Shown here piece by piece: positions 16,016-26,400 of a DNA stretch of 27,049 nucleotides; the stretch's first letter is position 1; each line of letters begins with the position of its first letter. The notes below the pieces were generated by a model. The model saw nothing but the letters and a program-made list of their open reading frames with translations. It was not told where the DNA came from and did not search any database. Both the position numbers and the translations under genes were made by a program. Origin of the DNA: Candidatus Troglogloeales bacterium (GTDB lineage: Bacteria; Nitrospirota; Nitrospiria; SBBL01; SBBT01); contig SBBT01000116.1 of assembly GCA_005239595.1 (NCBI GenBank), positions 1-27,049 on the forward strand, given 5' to 3'.

Positions 16016-17067
16016 ATGAAATATCGTCAATGGTCAAGCAAAAAGCCCAAATCGTCCTAGAAGGCCTGTCCGGACAAATCGACATCGCGCAACTCTGCCA
16101 GAAATACCAAATCTCGCAGGCCCAATATTATAAATGGCGCGATCAGTCTTTAGCGTAGTTCCCACGAAGCCTTTGACGTTAAGAAACAGTCTCAGAAAGA
16201 GCAGCACCTCGAACAACAGATCACAAAACTTAAGAGAATCATCGGCGATCTGACTATTGAGTTAAAAAAAGCGAATACGAACTATGAAGCGCAAACGTTC
16301 AGAATCAACTCATAGCGAGACCAGGAGCTCCTCTCCCTCATTGCGCCAATCAAAACCGATCATCCCCTGTGGGGTTATCATCGTATCTGGGCTTATCTTA
16401 AATACCCCAAGGATATTCAGCCGGCATTAATCGGGTCTATCGGGTTATGAAGGAACATCAAATGGTCGTCACTAAGAATCAACGTTTACATGCTCGTCGC
16501 GGACCTCTGAGAGCAAAACCCAGATCACATCGCCCTAATCACTGCTGGGGCATCGACATGACTAAGATCAAAATCTATCCCTGGGGTTGGCTGTATCTGT
16601 GCGTCGTACTCGATTGGTGCACCAAGGAAATCGTCGGTTATTCCTTAAGTATTCAATCTAAAACTGACGACTGGCTTACCGCCGTCGAATCCGCCGTCAA
16701 CAACCGGTCCCCAATCGGCATCCGTGAACATCTCAAAGAGCACTCGTTATTCTTAATCTCCGACAACGGCTGTCAGCCAACTTCTCAGCGATTCATGATG
16801 AACTGTTCTTTGCTTGGTATTAAACAGATCTTCACGACCTGGTCGAACCCTAAGGGCCATTCCGATACCCAGCGGGTCATGCGCACCATCAAAGAAGGCA
16901 TCGTCTGGTGCTATGACTGGGAAGGCCCGTTTGAATCTGAAGTCGCTTTGGGCAAATGGATCAGCAACTACAACACCGACTTCCCGCACCAGGCACTTAA
17001 CAGCAGGACGCCGAGACAATTTTATGAACACTTTTTGTCAAAAAACAACGAGGCGACTCTAACTTAA
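16016..17067 (+). pseudogene. Degraded IS3-family insertion sequence (OrfA and OrfB)
   Basis: OrfA begins MKYRQWS at 16016, then must shift frame to continue as MVKQKAQIVLEGLSGQ (16030) with the helix-turn-helix CQKYQISQAQYYKWRDQ. A TAG ends that frame at 16158, and further frame change is needed to reach the coiled segment EQQITKLKRIIGDLTIELKK. OrfB starts RDQELLSLIAPIKTDHPLWG, breaks once more near 16430, and continues open from 16447 to 17067. The DDE core has D37 (WGIDMTK) and D106 (ISDNG), but the third residue, 35 positions on, is Gln142 (DTQR, codon CAG at 16870) where Glu is required. The element is therefore dead by several independent lesions. Confidence 0.88.
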
Positions 17068-17080
17068 AAATCCCTTGTTT

Positions 17081-17111
17081 AAAGGGGAGCATTACATATG
17101 TTCTCCTCTTT
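17081..17111 (-). terminator. Hairpin at the end of the RHS operon
   Basis: On the minus strand AAAGAGGAG (17111-17103) pairs with CTCCCCTTT (17089-17081), nine pairs including one wobble, around a 13-base loop that contains the palindrome ACATATGT. It overlaps the last codons of the small gene. A TTTTT run follows after an AAACAAGGGA spacer, so this is a plausible but imperfect intrinsic terminator. Confidence 0.45.
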
Positions 17112-17484
17112 ACAACTTATCTAAACTGTATTTCGTAAAAATTTCTCCCGTTTTAGGATTAATATCAACCCCTACAGGAATCACTTTCCCCTCAGTATCC
17201 ATTTTGCCCAGTGGCAAGAACCAAACATGCCAGACTAAAATTCTCTTACCAAAACCCGAAGACAAACTCCCATCTGATTTCAATACTCGACGCTCAATCC
17301 TTGCTTTCGGATGATTCCAATCAATTTCATAATTATATTCTTTTCCTTCAAGATATTCCTGAGCAATCTTTATTGCCTGTTCTTCAGTAATCAAAACATC
17401 CTTCATCTTCGAACTACCTCCATAACTTACCAACGGTAAGACGATAAAAGCCAAAATAAATGCTATGAGTTGATATAATTTCAT
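17110..17484 (-). CDS. Sec-exported small protein, candidate immunity protein for the RHS toxin
   Basis: This 124-residue protein starts with a clear signal peptide (MKLYQLIAFILAFIVLPLVS, cleavage likely near YGG). The mature part reads ITEEQAIKIAQEYLEGK, a central basic stretch (ARIERRVLKS), WHVWFLP, and ends VGVDINPKTGEIFTKYSLDK. The EEQA-x-x-IA opening and the D-x-NPKTGEI close resemble PepSY-like or NTF2-fold immunity domains; I cannot choose between them. Its ATG lies two bases after the RHS stop codon, with no Shine-Dalgarno of its own, so it is translationally coupled. Position and export suggest that it protects the periplasm from the RHS C-terminal hydrolase. That is inference, and a general secreted protein is possible. 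Confidence 0.75.
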   Translation of the reverse strand: MKLYQLIAFILAFIVLPLVSYGGSSKMKDVLITEEQAIKIAQEYLEGKEYNYEIDWNHPKARIERRVLKSDGSLSSGFGKRILVWHVWFLPLGKMDTEGKVIPVGVDINPKTGEIFTKYSLDKL

Positions 17485-17486
17485 AT

Positions 17487-20400
17487 CTATTTATACGAAT
17501 ACCAATACTGACTATTGGGGCCTTTGCCATAAACTCCTGTTTGACCAGCAGCTTGTCTCCCTTGACCAGTAAACTGTGAACAATATACGCCTGTTGTACC
17601 TGTTAAAGGCATACCACCAAAGCCAACACCTTGACTCTTCAAATCTATCCTTAAATTATTTGCTGCTTTTGTCAAACCTGGTTTATGCTGAATCGTTCTA
17701 ACTCTATCATTTTGATATGCCTCAAAATCCTTAACACTTCTTACCCCAGGCCCATCTAAAAGCCCAGCATCTGGATGGCTATCAATCACTTGGCCATTTC
17801 CGGCTCCAATTCCTGTATGATTAAACGGTCCAGGATCTAGCACAGCCATTCCCACATTATAAACCAATCCTTTAAGACCTTGACCTTTCCCAAGTCTTTC
17901 GCCAGCAAAAAATACTTGGGAATCTTCTGGGATATTGGCGGTTTCATTTGGCTGGTAATTCCAAGAGGCTACGGTACTTCCTAAAGTGAATCCTACATTA
18001 TAAGCTAATCCTCCTAAAGCTCCTTCACCAAAATCGCCACCAGATATTTCCGAAGAGACACCACCACCAATAATTGTTCCTAAGCCAACAAAACCTGTCG
18101 CTGCTCCAATACCATATCCAGCCCAACTTCCCCCTAATCCCGATAAGGCTGCTAAACCAACATCGCCACCACCAATCCCAGCCCCCATTGCGCCTCCAAG
18201 AGCACCAGCACCTAATGTGCCCCAAAAAGTTCCAAACGCATTTCCTATAAGACCACCACCAAAATACCCGATGAGAGCACCTCCTGCCGCCGCACCTATA
18301 TTCCCGCCGTTAATACCGGCCGAAAAAGCATTATATGCCGCAAATCCTAACCAAGGATTCCCAGATATAATGCCAACGGCAGCACCGATAACTCCCCCGA
18401 CTAAACTCTTCCAAAAACTTTTCCAACTGTGTCCATCAGGATCAATATTGTTTACAGGGTTATTTCCGGCATAAGAATAACGATTAAATTCTTGTGGATT
18501 ACCTGGTCGTGGTACCAGGCTGTCCGGCGAAGTAAAACGTCCCACGGTAGGATCATAATACCTAGCCTGGAAATAAATCAGCCCGGACTCATCGTCAGTC
18601 TTTTTGCCGGTGAAGTAGTACCAGGCGACTTCTTCGCTGCTGCCGTACTTTTCGTGGCGGGATTCAAGGCCAAAGGGTTCGTACTCGATTAACTCCTTTT
18701 TAAAACCGATTGAGTCGGTTAAGACATTAGGACTACCCAAGTGGTCGGCATGATAATACAGGACATTCACGCCTAGCGTGGGGCTGCTGGTAATCGAGGC
18801 AACTCTTTGGTCACCCAGGAAGATAAACTTGGTTGTGCGTGAACCTGAACTCTCAAAGAGCGAGCCTACAAAAGTAGTCGTGGCCCCTGAGACTGTTGCG
18901 GTCTTCTTGGTGCGGCCACCATCTCCATCATACTCGTATTTTCCTATTATGCTACCAGTCTTCTTGACTTCAATCAAACGATTTTCCGCATCATAGGTGT
19001 AGCTCGTTGCAACACCGCCTTCGATCTTGGCTGTCATGTTGCCATTGGCGTCATAGGTGAACGTTGTTCCGTCAGACAAGGCGGTTACTGCGTGTGGCGA
19101 AGCGGTTGGGGCCTTACCGTAAAAGTACGTCTTACCGTCCTTGCGCACGATATTGCCAATGGCATCATACAGATACGTCTTGGTGCCATATTGCTGGCCT
19201 GTTGCCTTGGTCAAACGGTTGAGTTCATCGTATTGAAATGCCTGATCGGCTGTGTTGACTTTATCATCAATAGACAGGATATTCCCCACAGAATCATACG
19301 TGTAATTCAAATCCTGCAACGCAGTACCATTCTTGTCCAACGTATAGAGCCGCGTGAGGCGCAGGCTCAAGGGATGATACATGTAGGTCGTGACATTGCC
19401 ATTGCCGTATTCGATCTTGGTCATTTGTCCGGCAGCGTTATAGTCTATGTCCTTGACAAAAAGTGTGGCATCCTGGGTGGTGGGGACCCTTGGCGTAGCG
19501 TTCACTTCATTAGACGTGGCGCCATCACCGGCTGTATTCATGGCGATGACGACAAAATAATACATTGTGCCGTTGGTTAATCCAGCAACTGAATAACTGC
19601 TGGCAGCGCCAACATTAATGGTGGTAGGGTAACTTCCGCTCGTGGTGCCATAGCGAATCTTGTATCCTATAGCGCCGACAACAGGATCCCAGCTTAAATG
19701 AACCTTTGCATCAGATACCACTGGACTTTTTAAGATCGGCGCTGAAGGCGGGCTGGAGGCCACTTCGCGGATAATAACTTTATCCACGAAGAGATTACGG
19801 CCTTCGGACGAACTCAGATAGTGGTTGGTCAAGGCAACAGCCACTCTGTGACTACCCGAAGTGACGCTTACTCGCTTGATAAAGGATCTCCAGGTGGCGG
19901 TAGGGACACCGATATCAGCCTGGGCGACCTGGTCGAGGCGTAGTTGCATATTAGCCCAGAGGCCAGCAGCCTTTGAAGAGCGTACTACAAATTCAAATTC
20001 ATAGGTCGCGTTCCGTGGGAAGGTGATCGTATCCTCAATATAACCATTCTTCCAAAAAATCCACCCACCCTTGATCGGGCCGCCAGCTGTCTTGGTTGGC
20101 ATGGTCTCGGCCTCAAGGGTTGTCGTAAAAGGCGCTATGGTTGGTAAGGCTGATTGTTCATTGGAATTGACGCTCTCATGGGTAGTGTTATAAGCGCTCA
20201 CTGTAAAATAATACCTCTTCCCATTCGTTAATCCCGTAACCGAATAACTTGTCAACTTCCCAACATTAAAAGTTGTGGTGTAGGTCCTACTGGTTGTGCC
20301 ATATCTAACCTTGTATCCCGTGGCGCCAGTAACCGCCCTCCAGGTCAATGTCACCCGGCCGTTAGCTGGCGTAGCGGTATTGAGCACCGGTGTCGAAGGT

Positions 20401-23400
20401 GGCGGGATCGCTGGTCTGGCATTCAATGTGTTAGACCGGACACTCTCGCTGTTGGCATTAGCGGCGCTGACCACAAAATAATACATCGTGCCGTTAGTTA
20501 AACCCATGACAGTTGCAGTGGTTATATTGCCTACGGTAAGCAAGGTGCTCAACGCTAAAGGATTAGTGCCATAATAGATTTTATATCCCCTGGCCCCGCT
20601 GGCCGCATCCCAAGATAACCTCACTTGTTTATCGCCAGCAATCGCAGCCCTTAAGACCGGCCTTGCCGGTGGGATAATAGCGTTTAATTCATTGGAAACG
20701 GCACTTGAGCCATTAGCATTGTATGCCCTCAGCGCAAAATAATACTTCATGCCGTTTGTCAAATTGTTAATGGTAATGGTATTAGCCAACCCAATATTGC
20801 TAGACGAGTTATAAGCCCTACTCATGGTGCCGTAATAAACTTTATAGCCTACTGCATGCTTAACCGCACTCCAGCTTAACGTGACCTTGCTATCCCCGGC
20901 AACGGCAGTGTATAAAACAGGAGATAGGGGTGGGGCTCGTAAACTTTTAGCGGTATTACTACCAGCATCTTGACTTATATTCTTGCTTTTAGTGGTATTA
21001 CCAGGATCTTGATTTACATTCTTGCGGGGATTGGCCCTTATCTGGAGCACAGGCTGGGCCTGGGCTTCCCCTACGCCCCAAAGATGCCGCTCTATCCACG
21101 CGAGGACATTAACAATGGATATTTTAAGGCTCGAGATTTTGGGCGTGGATTTCAAATCGGAATTTTCTAGCTCATTAACATTTTTAAGAGACGCGAGTTG
21201 TTCCGTCTTCTCTTGAGGTGCAAAACGGGGCTTGCTCAAGGGGGTGTATTGCGTATACTGCGGATTTCTTACCTCGGAACCGGAACCGCCATTATACAAG
21301 GCCTTGACCTCAGCTGCTTTTAACGGGTAATGGTAATACCGGAGATCATCCAAACGCCCGGCGTAATAATTGTAGTTGCTTTGATTGTTATTTTTCATAC
21401 AGCCGATCCGGGCATTATCAATAGCCCAGGTGCTGTTAAACCAGGCGTTGAGACCTAAGCCCTGGTCGAGCACCGTGACGGTCGCTTCACGGCCGTTAAC
21501 ATATCCCTTGATGCCTTGGCCGTCCTGGCTGATGACGATATGCGACCACAACCCAGCGATCAACGCATTGGGCAGGCTTACCCTCAGGGCGGTAACCGAA
21601 TTGACAATGTAAAATTCCAGATCATTGGCCGCACGTAGCTCAATGCGATTGGAGCCATCGGTATCCCCCATAGAGAAAACAACATCATCGACCGAGGGAC
21701 TGTCGGGATTCAACCACAACGAAAGTGAGCCAACAGAATGGTTCCTGATATCCAACAGGCTATCGGCGTTGACTAGATGACTAGTCCCGTTAAAGTGAAA
21801 CGCGCCATTGATCTTCCCGCTGGAGGCAAGAGTAGAGGTAAAGAGTGGTGCGTAGGCCATCATCTCCATCTCCGTCAAGCCCACTTCTGCGTGCCCACCG
21901 TTAACGGATATATTGAGACGATATTTTTGATAAGCGGTATCATTGACAAAATCAAAGGTGACCGGCGACTTCCACGTCCATGATGAAAAGCTTCGCGTGT
22001 CCAGGACATCCCATCCGGAACTATTTAAACCTTCAAAAATCCAAGTGCGTGGATTGCCGTCATCATTGGGATAAATATGACCGCGCGGGGCAATGGTATA
22101 CCGGTTGATCTTCTTAGCCGCAGAGAATTCGTAGGCCAGCCAGCCGCTTTTCGTCCCATCCGCAACCCAACCGTCCCAACGAGTAAAATCATTGTCAAAA
22201 GATCTACGCGGATAACAAGGTCCTCCATCACAATCCCCTCTATTAAGATAGGAACTTGCGCTGGCGGTGCCGTTGCCGGTTAGATCGGCGGTATGCGTGG
22301 CTGTCTGTTCTGCCAGGGCATGGTGGGTGCCGCTGCCGGTGTCGCTTACCGTCACCGTGTCTGCGTTGTCGTTGAGGGTGTATTGAATCCATGGCGAAGG
22401 CATAGTAATAACTTCTGGCGCAACAGGGGTTGCCGAGCGTTCATTGGAGTTGCTGCTTTGGGTCTTGGCATTGTAGGCCAGGATAACAAAATAATAAGGG
22501 GTATTATTAGTGAGCTGCGTAATTACCCGGCTTTGCGCCACGCCAACATCAAGGGTTGTCGTGTAATTCCCGCTGGAGGTTCCGTATTTGATCTTGTAAC
22601 CGGTTGCATCAGCCACACCACCCCAGGAAAGCTTGACTTCTGTGCTCCCTATCTTAATCAAATACAATTCCGGCGCGTTGAGGACAACGGGAGTAACTAA
22701 TGTAGAGTCATTAGTTACAGACTCAATCTGGCCAGCCGCATTATACTTATAAAAGATGCCTTTCTGGTCCGGATACTGAATCTGGACTAAATTGTTAAGC
22801 GCATCATATCGACGATTAACGCTGTAATTCTGGGTATTTATTGTCTTAATCGACTGCAGTTCGCGGCCAAGCTCATCATAGGTAAACTGCGTATTACCAC
22901 CTGTGTAAGTGGCCTGCGTCAAGCGTCCCTTGGAATTGGTGCTTGAGGCGTTGTCATAGGCATAATGGACATTCACCAACCCACCAATACCATCGCCCTT
23001 ATGAATCAAACGGTTAAGGGCGTCATACATAAAAGTCAAAGTCTGACCTTTGGCATCGATCTGTTTAATCAAGTTGCCAGCCAGATCATACTGATATCTC
23101 CACTGACCCATATCGAGGTCATTGAGGGTAATCTTACGGCCGAGGGTATCGTAAGTAATTGTTGTGATATTGTTGTAGGCGTCTTTTGTCTGTATGAGAT
23201 TACCCTCTGAATCGTAAAAATACCAGGTTGTTGCATACAGGGCATAAGGCTTAACGGGATAATGAGGGCTCCTCCCATCAGCGCCGGTGTATTCTTCTTT
23301 CTTGATCAACCGCCCGTACGCATCAAAATAAGATCTTTGTTGGTGTCCGTTCTCATCGATAGTGGTTGTCGTCCAATCGTCATAAGAAATACTCGCGAAG

Positions 23401-26400
23401 GTGCCGTCGGGATTGGTCGTCTGTATTAACCGACCCATGGGGTCGTAGGTGATGTGCGTGTGGGGCGAAGTCGTATCAATAGCATCAATAACATCCATTG
23501 GATTGGTCGTAAACGCCGGCAGGTACTGTCTTTTCTTGAGACCCCTCGAATCATATTGGGTCTGTCCATTAATCACGTATTGGCCGTTAACCTCCGAGCG
23601 CGCTTTAACCTGTGCGAGGCGACCGAAGCCGTCGACGAAGCTCACGGTGTCGATCGTCTGCGCCTTCCCATGTTCAATGCGCTGACGGGTAGTCACTTTG
23701 GTATAACTGCCGAGGAATTCAATGGCGGTTGTTTGAGTTGGAAACGCCAATGAATCCAAGGGTGAGATGGTAGCCGCCATACGGCCAAACACATCATACA
23801 CGCGCTTTCCAGCTTGATTGTTGGGATCGGTCGTGGATTTTAACTGGCCCCAGAGGCCGTTGAACCCTGCGCCGGAGAGTGGCACGCCGTTGACGCCGTA
23901 ATATTCATGACTGACCTTGTGCCCAAGGGCATTCTCAGTCGCCAGTGGAAACATATGATATGTGCCATCATAGGTAAGGCGCACGGTGTTTCCCTGGGGA
24001 TCGGTTGTAGTCAACAAATTCCCCATGGCATCATAACTGTATTGCATGACTGGATTGATGTTCCCTGTCCCAGCCCAATCTTCCTTCTTAGTCAGCAATC
24101 CTTTGATAGGTATCGCACCATTGCCCTGATTGTCATAATAAAACCAACTCTGGCGAACAACGGCGCCACTATTGTCCTTGACCGTTGTCTGGCGCGGCAG
24201 ACCAACGATCCAGTTGCTGCCAAGATTATGGACATACGTGGTCTCAACCGTGCGCGTGTCATTGCCAATATCATTACCTGTCACAAGATCCACCTCCCCC
24301 CGCTGCGTTGCTCGGGTCAGGTTGCCAAGCTGGGGTGTTTCTCCAAATAAGAATTCTTCGGCCGATCGGCGTCCGGTTACATTGCCATCGTAAACGAAAT
24401 TGTCTTTTCTTTTGAGATAAATAAAATTGCTTCCAAGGGATATCTCCTCATGACCCCAGGTGTTGAGTGTCCTACTGTACAATCTCCCAGCGGAATCATA
24501 GGTCCGTTGTTCCGTCACCCTTCCTTTATAGAGATCATCCTGGGCAAATAACGTGTCGACATAATTGCCATCAGGGTCGGTCGTGCGTACCAGGCCAAAA
24601 CCATGAAATTCCCTTTTGTGCGCATCCCACAATCCCTGTTCATAAGAATTGTTAATCGTATAAGACTCCCCCAATCCATTGGATTGAGTAATGGATTTGA
24701 CTACTTGAATGGGAAAAGGCAAAAATGTCTGGGGATAATGGACAGCGGCATCATAGGTGATCGTAGATTGACCACCGATACCATTCTCAACAGAAGACAA
24801 AATGTCTGGCATCACACCGTTGGAGAAAGCGATCTCGAGTTTTCCGATTAGATTGTACACCGCAAAATCGATTAAAGTATCACCGTTATAATCACCAGAC
24901 TGGATCTGCGTGTTGGGACCCTTGGTACGAAAGACAAAAGGGAGCGTGACCGCGGGGGCGAAGGACAACCCATTAGACACGCGGTAAACTACCTTTCCCG
25001 TTGAGTCATCATAATAACCAATGTCCGTCAGGCCATCATAGTTAAAATCTGCAACAACCGTGTTCTTGCCCGCCCCAAAACCAGAGACAGCCGGCAACGG
25101 CCGCAATCCCATGAGGATGTCTCCGGTATTAAGCTGTATCTTCCAATGGCCGTTAGATTTGTTAAACGCCCCAAAGTCGATCTGACCGTCACCATTAAAA
25201 TCACCAACAAGGGGGGCATCCGCATCGCTACCTATGAGGATGTTCTGCCCGCCAGAGAGGGCCGTAAAACTCCCGCTCTTATTTAAGGCGATGCGCACAT
25301 ACAAATTACCTGAGGCCTTATAAAATGTCAGGATATCTGCCAGTCCATCGCCGTTGAAGTCCCCGCTGCTAGGCTCTTCGTTGACGCCGAATCCGCTGAT
25401 CCAGACAGTTCCTTGATCATTGAATTTACTCCCGTCCGCTAACGCGACCCTCCAGCTGCCCGTTGCTGGGTCAAGACCGCTTATGTCCACCCGGCCGTCG
25501 CCGTTGAAATCCCCGGTAACCAGTTTACCATTGACCGCAAATCCGTTGATCCAGGTCGCCTTTGCTGAAAAAGTAGTACCACCAGAACGCTCCACATCGA
25601 CCTTGCCCGAAACGGCCGTAAACGTGGCAATGTCGGTACGGCCATCCGCATTAAAATCACCAGACAATTGCGGGAGGATCACGGTCGCAGAACTCATCAA
25701 ATCAACATTGTTGGCCAGGGCATATTTAAGATTAAACCCGAAGCTTTCATGCTGATGATAAAGGGTTATTTCAATGAGATTATATCCAGGCTGCAACGAC
25801 CACAATTTACCTACATGCTGGGAATAATTACCGTTGAGCCAAAGACCATCCACCGCTCCCGTACTGTAGGGGACACTCAAGGTAGTCGCCTTGTCAACAT
25901 AAAGATACGTCCATAACCAGTGGGCGGTATCCTGACCGCTAGAAAAACTCACGTTACCTGCGCTGTCACCCTTGGTAGCGAGAGGTCCCCAGTTGACACC
26001 ATTGCACATATGGGTTGGCGGGCAGGGGCCATAATTTTCGTGGCCGCGGTCATAACTCGAATCAGAACGGTAATGCCAGAGATTGTCTCCCTTAACAGAA
26101 CTATTAAGAGACGTCACCGTATAATTAAAATCAGGATTTTTCGGAGTTTGGTAGATAAGTGTGATTGGTGGCAGGAGGCTTAATCCATCAGAACCCAACA
26201 ACCTAACAGAGGACAGTAGCGAACGGCCCGTTGTCGAGCTATTGCGATAAACCAAGTTATATCTTCTCTGAACATGCCCGTCAACGCTGACTAAAATTTT
26301 GCTGATACGATAACGCGTGGACTGCCGAAAACCAGCGTTATAACGGTCAATTTCATTCTCTGGGCGCGGTTCCCGCTCAAAGGTTACCTGAGCGAACGTC

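Noticed and set aside
21040..21130. Internal signal-peptide-like sequence ending EAQAQP inside the RHS protein
   Set aside because: The preceding stretch (NVLAWIERHLWG) contains charged residues and the reading frame is continuous, so an internal start or a fusion of two genes is not supported.
19490..22690. CRISPR-like or minisatellite array
   Set aside because: The periodic similarity comes from diverged FnIII coding modules of about 260-270 bp, not from short identical repeats with spacers.
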